64,000 nucleotides of DNA from Streblospio benedicti (Eukaryota; Annelida; Polychaeta; Spionida; Spionidae): assembly GCA_019095985.1 (NCBI GenBank), contig CM032664.1:28346871-28410870 (forward strand), written 5' to 3'. Shown one piece after another: positions 46,976 through 59,200 of this stretch. The notes beneath the pieces were generated by a model. The model saw only the letters and a program-made list of their open reading frames with translations, made no database searches and had not been told where the DNA came from. The stretch's first letter is position 1. Each line of letters starts with the position of its first letter. The translations under genes and the position numbers were made by a program.

Positions 46976-47339
46976 ATATTCCACTTCAATTTTCATCACT
47001 TTCTGACCCTAGCATAATGATAAAGAGGATATTATGAAGCACTTCCTTGTTGCTTGGCTCAACGTCGAAGGCGAGGAAGTAATAACTCAAAATTATCACT
47101 TAGTGCCACCATATTGTGTTTTTTATTAATATGAACAGGTTAAGTTGATGTATTTATCCGCCATATGTCCTAATAGGCTTCACCAGAATGCAATGCATTC
47201 ATATTATTGAAAAAAAGTTCTAGATGATTAGTTATTCACTCATAAAACAAACTATTAATAAAATAAACTACAGATTTGACTGTAGCTCATCTATATGCCG
47301 TAAATATTGCCAACCTCCAGATAACAGTTTTTACACTTT

Positions 47340-48424
47340 ACAGGCATATTGAGGAAAGTTGGTCAGGTGCTGAGATGAAAACTGAATTCGAAACTGTCTA
47401 TCCCCAGATAAGACACCAGACAACTAAATCAGAATTCCAATCATTCTTAGCAGTTCTTAATAAAATATATCATAAGATACAGTAACAAATATATAAATAT
47501 AATAAATGAATGTGCCATTTTATATGTCATGTGTAGTATACATGTACATACATGAAATGAACCTGTGTAGTTGATACATGTACATGTATTTTGCAGCTGT
47601 TTTTGACTTTTACGAAATGTCTACACATTAGACCGTTCTCAATTATTACACAAGATTTACCCCTAATGCACCCATTATGCTATTTTAAAATTAGTTTGCA
47701 TACGCTCAATGCTTCAGTAATCTAAGAAACACCACTGAAGTCTCGTCTAGGCATATAGAAGCGATATAAGAATGAGTGAAATGTGTTTAAAATTAGCCAA
47801 AAATTAGTTAAGTACATCTAAACAGACAACAAATATTTCTTAGTATAATGCAATAAAATATCTTACATTCTAAGTGAAGCCATATAGACATATAAGTTTG
47901 CATAAAAGCTCTCTGATAATTGTTTAAAAAATTGAATTGCATTTGAGAAAGAGATTGAAGCTAATGCGATCCTCAATGTGACATATGAAAGCCACCCAAG
48001 CTCATTATCTCAACTATTTAAGTCTAAAAACAAGAACCGAAAAGACATTAGATTTGGATTAACACCATGCAGTTGGAATGGATGTTATGTGTTGCTATTT
48101 TTAAAGGAAACATTATTACCACAATGAAGGAAAAATCGCACTTTGCAAAGTACTTTATAGCATTTGATTATAGCTCTGATTATGTTCTATAGAAATGTTA
48201 CCATGTTTAAAAATGGATGAATCAATAATGATTCACCCATTTACAAGTGGTTTTTAAATAAATTGATACATTAGAATGATATTAGAACAATATAGATATT
48301 TTCCAATACTTGAGAGTGCATTTCTTTCCATCCTTCTTGCCCTTTTATCTACAACGTCAGCTGTACAACGTGGTCCAACTGAAAGCATGTTTGCTCTAAG
48401 AAGGGACATGAGCAAGATCAGGTG
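47340..48424 (+). pseudogene. Probable hAT transposase relic
   Basis: Two coding-like pieces. At 48290-48424 one frame reads YFPILESAFLSILLALLSTT and continues SAVQRGPTESMFALRRDMSK IR. It resembles the hAT dimerisation domain pattern (FP.L..LA..LLS...TSA..ER.FS......K.R). At 47340-47485 an open piece (EFETVYPQIRHQ, FLAVLNKIYHKIQ) follows an acceptor-like TTTACACTTTACAG. Stops separate them and no zinc finger or DDE core is visible. The assignment is by pattern only. Confidence 0.35.
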
Positions 48425-48514
48425 ATAATCAGTTATTAGCTATCATAATAATATGATAATTTTGTAAAGGTCATCAGTGAAAATTAAACTCAAGGCTCAA
48501 GTGTGTACCGTTCA

Positions 48515-50460
48515 TCACTAGAACAAAAGTGTTCAAAGAAAAGAACAACGTTGACTTATGGGCAATTAAGGTAAAGACTGAAACGATGTATACTTTACAA
48601 TTAAGAACATTTGAGGACAAAACCTCAGAATGAATTTACAGCAGTGATCAATTGACCTATTTCAAGTGACGTCAGACGCGATCGGCGCGCGCAACATGGA
48701 CCCAGAAAATATACCAGTGTCACAAAACATTGTGCACATTAGTCATTTTGAAGATGGTATTATTGTGCTCTATGTTCATAATTATGTATTGTGACACACA
48801 CAGAAATGTACGCCTACTTCTCTAGTTTTCATATATGATACTCACATTTTATTTAGATTTGTATTTCATCAGCTTTGACCAGATTTATAACTTGTGTTTT
48901 TGCCTCAAACCCAAGCCAAGGCACTAGATATAATATTTACACAATTTTGACGTACCATAGACTTTTTGTGACGTTGCTCTTGTCTCAGGTCGTGTGTAGC
49001 GAGTGAGACCATCTTAGTCTAGAGCTATAGACCAACCAAACATCTCTAAATATTTCTTAATCCGTATAATGACAGCTTTTTATGTTATTGTTTTCTGGTA
49101 CAGTGTAGGAATTGACCACGAGATTGGAGTGGCAATCGCAAAATTGAGCATGCTGACGTCTGATTTACCCTCACTTCGTTCGGGTATTTCTTAAATTATC
49201 AAGATTATTGTTTCACAAGGTAAATCGTATACAATTTTTGCCTGGCGGGAATAATGTCGGAACTAATTTGCGAGATATGCTGTGTTTAAACTGTTCATAC
49301 GTTCATTGGTAGTGTATTGGTTCACTGGGTATGATACTTATGTATTTATACTTATATTAGCTTCTTGGTACAAATTCGGTCACTTTGGAACTAGAAATCG
49401 AGTCGTCAACATCATTGTCATCATGCAATAAAGTCTACTAAATGTTACATGATTGTTTTGGAGCATACAACCTCAACCTCAGCACATAATCCTAAATTGG
49501 TGCCGTGACACGGACACGAACACGTCATCATGAAATAAATGTGACGGTACTAGTCTAGTGTTGGCAATGAGACCGTTATGACATGATTTATTTAAAAATA
49601 AAAACGAATCAGACACTCATTTAGTGTGGATTTTAGTCATGATAGAATGAGACGGGTATTCGGTTAAAACCTTTGAATTTAGCGTAGTTTAGAAATTATC
49701 CAGAGATGATTATGATGAGATATTGTGCCAATAATAATGGATTCAAAACACCTTCACTTATAGATAATTCCTGACCATAGTACTGGTCGATATTCTGTCA
49801 GACCTTGAGTGTCTAAGCTGTTTCCCAATTGGTTTCTCATGAATTTAATCTCATGCAGTTTAAACAAAGCTGATTATATATAAGTTTATATAATAGATAT
49901 TTGACCAGTAGAAATAATATATCTCAAAGTACTTTCGCAGACAGATGTAAAAATTACATTTCAAACAGCTGTACAGGTCTGGGATAATACAGTGTGTCAA
50001 GTAGCAATGGCTACAATACAATGCGGCATACAATGACTGTAAAAACATTTGTGAATGATAAAAGACCAATATGCGATTGATTTTTGACACCAAGAAATAA
50101 TAAATACAACAACTATAGGTTAGTGATTAGACTTTTTTTGGTGGTGTCGTAGCGTGCAGTCAATCTCTCGTGCGTTCAGTCAATCGCTTAATTGAGCACG
50201 AGCGTGGGTTATTGGCGTTGATTTTTGCACGGAATGATAGAATGCAAATTTGAAAGCCCACTTTCATCATAAAATGCCCAACATTGAATCACTTCGGTGC
50301 CGCCTTATACATGTACCTCATAGTTGTATATTAGTTCAAATGTAATTGGTTGACCTGTAAACCCTCTAGCTTATCCGGAGACATATATACATAGTTAGAA
50401 ACGATACAATCACTAGGCTTTGGCTTTGGCTTCTGAAGCGACATAACTAGATTGTAAAAG
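48515..50460. repeat. Old dispersed repeat, copy B, interrupted
   Basis: Contains the same ordered blocks as copy A (10735-12750): 48524-48640 and 50275-50455. Between them lies about 1.6 kb not present in copy A, including the 335-bp repeat copy. It keeps the uninterrupted site of the Mutator-like insertion at about 48579-48587. Confidence 0.55.
49703..50037 (+). repeat. 335-bp direct repeat, copy 2
   Basis: Second copy of the sequence at 46641-46975, same orientation, 2.7 kb away. It sits inside the interrupted old repeat copy B (48515-50460). No terminal inverted repeat and no target duplication were seen. Confidence 0.85.
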
Positions 50461-50776
50461 TGTACAGCTTTTCATGGACGATTGTACATGTAAATGCGTA
50501 CATCTTTTCAGGGACGAAGGTAATCATTATCTGCCTGTGTCCCATGAAAGCCTTTTTCATTAGCCTGGTGGTTATCTTTTTAAGCAACGTGGGTGTGGTT
50601 CGAAGAAATCAACCCAAACATTAAGACAATTCTTCACATTTGATGGACAAATGCAAAAATAGTAATTGCATTAGCCACAAACATTAAGTAGTACACAGAT
50701 AACATTTAATTACAACAAACATATTATATCTTGTTTCCCGGCAACACCCTCGTTGCCAGGCCATACGACTATCGAT

Positions 50777-51119
50777 CTAACCACTTTCATCTCTAGTCCT
50801 AGTCAGTAATTGTGTGCATATATTTTTTTCTGTAATCACACTGTGGTAAAGATGTATTGTATTCTCACTTCTGCTTTGCATGGTAATGACTCTCGTGCAA
50901 ACACTTGAACCACTAGAAATGATGAGGGTAAACAAACCTGGGCTTGTAATGACTCCTCTCAAGATGGGTTTGAACGACCTTTCATCAGCGGGTGAGGGGT
51001 CTATGAGTGGTCTGGGTACGGCAACTCCCATAATAGTTTTCAGGTCAAGGCCCCTTTCCGTAATATCAATCAGTGCGTCAGGAAAAGTGGCTCTGGTGAT
51101 AGTGACAGCATCAGGTTAA
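50777..51119. other. Segment open on both strands, function unknown
   Basis: The minus frame 50777-51031 (MGVAVPRPLIDPSPADERSF onward) and the plus frame 50880-51119 (with TPLKMGLNDLSSAGEGSMSG) overlap over about 150 bp. The block is richer in G+C than its flanks. It could be an exon or a transposon piece. No family is recognised and no clean splice sites frame it. Confidence 0.25.
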
Positions 51120-52512
51120 AATTTGTTGTTATATCATGTTCAGTAAAATGTTTAATACAAGGCTACATGTTGCTGTTGTTCTGAATCACAATTGAAATTG
51201 GCATTTAAATTACTGTTATGCACAAACTATCAACGCCAGTATTATGCGAGGCTACAAACGTAACCACCACGATTGAATATATTACATGTATATTCTACAT
51301 GTCATTGGAGAATTTATCACTCAAACATAACAAACAGAAAGGGGCTAACACCAAAACTGATATACGATGTCCAATATTCCATTTCATCTGAACTATTATA
51401 AAATATTCTCAGATGTCAGTAATATATTGGGAATATCAGAAATTTAATGAGAATCTATTTTTCAATACCATTGCATTGATATTATGTATTAGAGTATGAA
51501 AATGAGACATGGCAACCCCATCCTTTAAGGAAATGAAAAAGAAGACAGGTTTGCCAATGAGGTATCTATTTGATATGCACTTGTATTACACAGATCTGGT
51601 GAGAAAGTGGGAGGTCTCATGTAATGTGAATGTAATGGCTTCGCAGCCATCTTCATTTACTTTCCACATTTCAGCTCCATCCCAAGACCATGTTGATGTG
51701 TTTGACACTGTATGTATTATACATGTATCAGGCCATGACTGCTTAAAAGAAGTTCTTTGCATGGATTACATTATTTCATTGCGCACTATTCTATTGTTAG
51801 CTGAATCATTCGGATCGTTTGTTTACCTATAGATTCAGATTTAGAACGAAGTTCATTTCCCGGTAGGCTCATAATATTCCAATCTAATTTACAAGGCCTA
51901 AACGACCCTCAGAGAAGATTTAAATGCAGCTACTCTCCAATCACAGCAGTCATCTTTATTTATATCACATTAATTACAGACCTTGTAAAATATAAAAAAA
52001 ATTATTCAATATGTGTAGCCCAAAATAGGAGAAATTCAATTGACCAGTTTAAATGATAGAGAATGCCCAGATACTATAGGTCTCATTATATTTGTTTTTC
52101 GTAGTTAGGTGAGTTGACACCCTTATGAAATTTATATGATCTTGGAATGCATTTGGAGTTTTCGATTTTCTAGGTGCACTACAATACATCCTTACTCTTT
52201 GGATATAGGTGTGCACATCATGTGTATCATTAGAAGACAGGAAATGGATGACTTGGGACACTGTTCATTATATGACATTTGAAACTATAGTAGAAATCAA
52301 TTGTTTGAAAAGCACACATAGAGAGAGAGAGAATAATGTATATGATTGAGAAAGAAATTATTTGCCAATTAAACTATTTTGAATTGGAAGTTAAAATACA
52401 TTGACATAAAGAATGGTTCTCAAAAAAATATAAATAATACCCATAAAACAAATTGATTCTGTATTTCTACTTTAAAAAATATATGATCTGAGGATCCTTT
52501 TACTCTAACAGG

Positions 52513-53004
52513 GCATGTTAATTCCACAAGGGCGTTCCCTGTTAGTCTCTATTTTCCTGAGATATATGCACTCCCAATTGATACTTGTCAAATATCCAGG
52601 GTCATTGAGACAAAAAAAGTCGTTGCCAAATCAATGAGCAAAGTTTATTGATGATATCAAGCAGCAAGAACATCAGTTGAAACCATTTAGCTAAAGGTCC
52701 CTTTATTGGCATGTGTATTGTATGTTACTATGCTAATTGTTGGAAAATTATGATAATATCTATGCATCTACATGTATGAAGTATACATCTAGATAAATAA
52801 AGTTAAAGTTGAATATTCCAGCAATCCAACAAAAAGGGCAAAAGCATGTTATTGTTGATTCCCCCAGGGTAATCCTTGTTAGTCTCGTGTATTTCTCCTG
52901 AGGAGGTCAAGTGAGATATATGCACCACGGATTGATGATAGTCAAACATCCTGGCTCCGGTGAGACTTAACATTCATGGCAAATCGATGGACAAGGTTTA
53001 TCAT
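52513..53004 (+). repeat. Diverged direct duplication, about 150 bp, two copies
   Basis: The blocks 52513-52657 and 52845-53004 share, in order, CATGTTA, TTCCC, TGTTAGTCTC, GAGATATATGCAC, ATTGAT, TCAAA, TGAGAC and CAAATC.ATG. Both copies are much mutated and no open frame is shared. Confidence 0.5.
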
Positions 53005-53027
53005 GGGCGATTTATCTTTGGGAAGTA

Positions 53028-53205
53028 CAGTCAAACCTGCTTGTTCTGAAATCCAGTAAGTCGAATTTGTGGATAGCTCAAGCCAATAGTCAAATTCATC
53101 ATGCTTAATTTAAAATCTACTAATAATATTTTGATGACGCAACATTTTGGATAACTTGACTTTTCAATTCACTCATTTCAAGTTTGAGCTAATTGGTTCA
53201 AACTG
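53028..53205. mobile_element. Pogo/Tigger-like MITE, 178 bp, TA flanks
   Basis: CAGTCAAACCTGCTTG at the left and GGTTCAAACTG at the right are inverted ends. Both sides are flanked by TA (53026-53027, 53206-53207), the target of the mariner/pogo group. Internal TAAGTCGAATTTG and AACTTGACTTTTC phrases fit the same family. Confidence 0.55.
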
Positions 53206-53209
53206 TAAT

Positions 53210-56200
53210 GAAAATCTCTTTGAATGGCATTTGTGTTCTCTTTCATCATGTTTTCTCGATGTCATCAATAATCAAACTCAAACTGAATTGTTCACATAGA
53301 GACCACTTCTTTCAATCATATGTTTTGTACAATCATCTCAGCTACATGATATGAATGACTACATGCCTCTAAATGTTCCTATAAAAGATAGCGATGTAAA
53401 AGTTATTCCAGATTTTTAAATCTTTGAAGTGATCAAATTACATCTCATCATATTTTGGCTTGTTAGAACAGTCTTCCTGCATTTGTGTTCTTTTCACTTG
53501 GGTACCATGCTGACATTTCACGTACCAGTGCACATGCATTATCATGAATATATCTGTACTGAAAGACAGATATTTTACGCACTACAATGAGAAAATAGTG
53601 GTGTAGAATTTACTTTTTATTTGTATGTGGTATGGATTGCAGGCAAATTAAATAGTTTTGTAATTGCAAAGACATGTTAACAAGACTTGTCGACACAACA
53701 GAGAATGGGTAAAACTATCCTTTGTCTACAGAAAATGAGATTTGGGACATCACTGATCGAGAAAAAGAAAAATACGAATAGAAGATTCCTTGTAACAATG
53801 GGGTCATACATGTGTGGTTAGAGGAAAAACAAGCAATTTTAATCTTAATATCAATAGTAATCAGAAAAATATGCGCACAGCAATACAATACAAAAGTACA
53901 GACAGGAAAACTTTACTTCTGTACGTTATTCCCAATTCTCCACAGAGTAAATCAAATAGGCTAGCAATCCATGTCAATATGGGATTCTTAAAATGTTATG
54001 AAGATGAAACGAAACCACTTCCAACTTAACAAAAAAAAAAAAAAAAAAATGAAATGCACAAGCAAAGACAGATTATATTTTTTCAATTTCTTTGAAAACT
54101 TAAAAAAACTCATGTACAACACAATGCCACAGCCAGACAAATAAATACACATCCCATCCAATGCAAATCTGTGTGATTCCACACATCAGCAGACATGCAA
54201 GTTGTGATTAGTGTCTCTTTAAGCCCCATCGTGAACAGGACAAACATCAAAGGTGACAGAGACATGATTTCGTCTCCAAAATGCCTGTTTTTGTAAGCCT
54301 GTTTCTGCAGGTAATTTATTCATTTAGGTGCTGCTGCATTGATGATTGTTATAGTACACGTTTCCTTGCTGATTCAACAGTTAAAAGTGACGTAACATTG
54401 AAATGAAGTAACATCATGCTCATCAAAATACATTTTAACGGTACTTAATAATCGAAAATTACAGGCCAGACCAGTATAAAGCAGTACCTTATGAGGCAAT
54501 CAAATATACTTGATATTAACGCACTGCAAACCACAACAGTTAAGTATGACACCAAGTCAGTAACATGCGAGGCTACCAACGTAACCACCACAATCATTGT
54601 ATTTAGCGGTCTTCCATTATTGACAACTGCATGTGTGTTATTAGTATATACAACTCATGCAAATGCTCCGGGAAATAATGAATCAAAATTTGAATGAATA
54701 AAGCATCAGAGATGAGGATTGAATCACAGCTTTGTCGGTTTTCGTCTCAAGTAATAAAAGGCTTTCAGGGGCAGAGGTGTTTTTGTACCATGGTTTACAT
54801 GCATGCACAACATTAATTATTTTGTATTTGGCTATACGTCATTTGTAACCACAGTATGTGGGTCAATCCTATCGTACAATGGTCGGTCATAACTGGAGTA
54901 GACAGAGCTGGTGATGAACAGGAATGACATGATATATGGGGAAAGATTATAGAATAGGGAAACATGTTGGGGGGGGGATTAAAGTGTTTAAATGAAAAGC
55001 AGACACATACGAGATAACTAAGAGGGCCCGTAGATAACGATTTCAAATCCCGTGGAAGAAAACTTTATGAGCTTTTATTTTTTTTTAAACAAAACGGCAA
55101 CTATGCACCTGTTAAGAAATTATTGCTCCCCGCAATATTGTCACACACTTTGACAAGTTACAAATGCGTCATCAGCGTGGGGGAAAGTGAACATCTAAAG
55201 CGTGGACTGAATAATACATCAAGACAAGTCACATATGTAAAAGAGCATAATTCATGCTGGATGGATGGTTTATCACACTCATTATGGACACAATTTGCTG
55301 TTACATCATTCTTGTTAATAGTTGTGTTTCAGAGGAACGTATCCATGTAGTGAGACATTTGTCTAATATGTACAATCTTATTGCGTCCCCAATTCTATAT
55401 GTATCACACGTCAAGCTAAACTGTGGAAATTAGACATCTGTTCCCATATGGACAGTTTGATTGTACTGGATTATATCACATATGTATGATTCCATATAAA
55501 TCTGTTTTATGGTTTGCATGCCTGACCCATGCCATATAGTCAAGAATACCAGTTTGGTAGACACTTTTCATATCAGTGGGAACAGTATTCTATGTAGGTG
55601 TGAACAGGCCCAAGTATCATAATGTGAATGTAGAGGCAGAGGACTTTAGAGAAAGAGGTTACCATTACCGAATTTAAACCTGCTCTGCGCGCACGAACCA
55701 AGTGATCTTTCTATTCCAAGATATTCTGGATATGGTCAAAATGATGAAACATCTAACTGGATTTAGCACAACGAAAAAAAAATGCATATATTTCTTCAGT
55801 TGCCCAATGAAAATTATTGCCTGCTGCCACGGGAAATGAACTTTTTAGACTTAAAAGAGAACAATGCCATATATTTACCACAGTTTCCACAAACATTTTT
55901 AGAAGAAAAAAAGGAACACACAAGAAAATAAATTATGACTTGCATATGTGACAAACATACTAATGACCTGGAGTAGATGAAGTTAAAGTCAACAGAACGC
56001 GACAATAAACGAGCACATTTGTATTTTAGCCAACAATTATAACGCTAACTCATTTAGCGTTAACTTAACTTAATCAAATTATATCTATACTATATCTGTC
56101 CCTTTATATGTATGAATTTTTAATTCCGAAATTAGAATGTCCGTGGCCTTATTTTTACATTATAGTTTCATGTATGTGTGGGTGTTTGTATGTGTGGTTA

Positions 56201-59200
56201 GTCAAAGGTCTCACCACATTAATTTCCGTCCTCTCACACCATTCACATACGTAAGCTGTTAGTCAATTTATTTATTCATATACCGGCGTGATACTCACTT
56301 TTTGTTCTACTCAATTTAGATAATCGATGTTTTTAATGTACATCATAGTGTGTTGTGACATTTAAGAGAACTAAGTGATTCCTAGTCAATCGTGCATCGT
56401 TCATTTAAAGACGGTTGCACAACAGTGTAACACTCGCTTGTTGTTAGCCTCAATTTACATTCAGTAGTTAATAGTAGTCAGTACTATATTTTCTTGATAG
56501 TAGTACCAGAGATAGTTTAACTTTGGCAGTACTAACACAAAGTGAGGTCTGGGTTATTTTGGCCCCTTGATCCCATTCTCGATTACATACAATTTTATTC
56601 ATAATTATCCAACATTTTATACTCCATATATTGCATGTAACTGAATGCATGGATGATTCTTGTATTATGTAATTGGAGGTTCTACATATGTATGATGAAG
56701 AATTGGGAGGGGTGGGGGCTGGAGGAGTGGGGGGCTGGGGGTGATTTAGGCTGAAAAAGAGGGATGTGGGAAAAGAAGAAAAAGAAAGAGTGTAATGAGG
56801 GTCTTGGAAATGGGAAATGGGGGCTGAAGATGATGGAAGAAAATGCCAAAGTGAGGGATGAAGGCCTTTCACAAAATTGAGACGAGATATCTTAATCCCT
56901 TATAACCCTCCCATAAAAAGGACAATTTTGATTAGTTCTTTTACGCAGAGTTCTATTTATACTGGTTAAATATTTGGATAGCTGTATATTGAATGTAATC
57001 AAATGTTTATGGATGTTTTATATTATGTAATTTAAACACAATTTGTGAGTAATATTGATCTGTGTAGGTTGGGTAAATGAATCTAGAACGCAAAGTGTTT
57101 CCAAACACATGCCCAATCAATCATATGATTCTCATATGACGTGACTTTAATGAAGAGGCTACTGCCTCATACAAGGAAGCGTAATATCCATTCTGTCATA
57201 ATGTTATTTTGTATAGAAATGATCTACCTCACGGATATTCCCACAAATGTACAACATTTATATACGATTTATATACGATGTATACATATTAATATACGAA
57301 TATTCCAATTGAAATTACCAGACAAGTTACTTGTTTACTGAAGGGAATGTGGCATCCACTGGCATCAAGTTATCCAGTTGTCATCAAGTTATGTGGTACA
57401 CAAATAATGTACCTCACCTACCCGTATACACCATTTGCGAATGCCATCATTTAAATGTACTGAAATGGTTTAAACTGGTCTTGTGGGTCCACATTGTATT
57501 GTCTCATGGAAGGGTGGGAGTTATCTGGGGTTTTGTGCCCCCTTCCAGGTTCACACCACTCCAATATATAAGCTCTTACAATATTGTTATAAAAAGCTTC
57601 ATAAGATGCTATCAATATAATTTATTTAAATATCATATGCATATATATGGTATTTCAATTGAATTGACATATACCAATATTAGGTTGAACCTAATAGCAT
57701 TTTAATTAAGATGTATGAGTCTGTCTTCTTTTTTAAAACGGAAACAGAACTACAGAGATATAACTGTTTTTACACATACATGTACATCTATATGTATTTT
57801 ATAGTGAGTTTTTTTGCACCTGACAATTGTGATATTTATCTAATCTACACTTATCTAGGTTAATGTTCCTTTGATACTTTGTTCTCAGTCCAAACTTTAC
57901 AGAGAGTTTGTTCATCGTTGACAATTGAAGTTGTCATGTCATATGCCACTGCATATTACACATGTTAATGGTGAAATATTGCCAAGTTGAACCTTTATTA
58001 AAAAGGTGTAAAAACTAACAATAAACCAAGCTTTATACCTATTATGGAATTGTAAAACTATATCTATATGCAGGATAATCTTGAAATGACTTGCTTATAC
58101 GTACATGTATACAGTAATCTAACGAAAACAAACACACAACGCACTAGGGATTTTCTATTTCCAATTAATTACTTTGGCTTACAAGTGATATTACATGTAC
58201 AAACCAGATCTTAATAATTAGAGGGTTACGAAGCTATACATTGTATCAGGGACATGTTTGACAAGTCTTACTTTACAATAATTATGTAAAACGTTAAAAA
58301 CACAATCTATTTTATTCTTCCAATATTTGCTTCAAAACAAATCCACTGATTTCATTGATATGGTTATGTTATAAATCACACATTTTTATGCCATTAATAT
58401 ACTGTGTTGTAAATTGTAAAGACGATAATCTAATTATGCATTTACATAAAGTATTTTTGTCAATTGCATATGGCCTATTTGGTATAGGTCTTCTATATGT
58501 TTTAATTGAAATCAGAAGTACAGCTCTAGAGGCTCAAACGATTTAACATACTGATGTTATCTCAATGCACAATGTACAATAGCATTGAATTTTATTTTTA
58601 CTGTCAGTTCCCGCTTTTAGCATCAACGAGTAACTTATAGGGTAAAAATCTCACGGAAACCATCGTTTGCACACTATTCCCCAAACCACACCTGCTAGTA
58701 ATTCATTGCTGAATTTTAATTCAATACAAACAACTTCGTCCATTTGGTGATAACTGTTAACCAAAGCACTCGCACATGATTAAATTGCTCGTGTATCTCT
58801 GTACTCAAATTTGAGCAGGAGGATTACAAAGTGAATCAAGCACTCATTAATTTAGCTAATCTTGCGCATAATGATATCCATAGGGCGAAGTGCAAGGTTT
58901 TCTGGTTGTGATTAGAATGTAGTTCCTAAAATGACTCAAAAAAGATTTCTCACATAAAACAAAACAGTCAAAAGCACATGTAATCTCAAAACAATACCTT
59001 ATTCTGTTTGATAAAATGTTGCGTATAGATGAGTAAAATAATTTTGGAATGCTTGACTGTTGCGGTTTAATCATAAGACATTTCATTTCAAGTTTATAAA
59101 ATCCCTACATGTATCCCCGAGATCTTGTAAGCGTGAGTGAAAAAAGAATCACCAATTGCATCAAAAATCTTAATCATAAATATATACATATATAAATCAT

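Noticed and set aside
46641-50037. Direct repeats as the two long terminal repeats of a retroelement
   Set aside because: The repeats do not have the TG...CA ends, no target duplication is seen outside them, and nothing between them resembles retroelement proteins.
56468-56872. Proline/serine-rich protein of 134 aa on the minus strand
   Set aside because: It is the complement of a purine-rich tract; composition alone explains the open frame.
57331-57705. Open frame of 124 aa on the plus strand
   Set aside because: No domain, poor codon bias and random-looking residues in AT-rich DNA.
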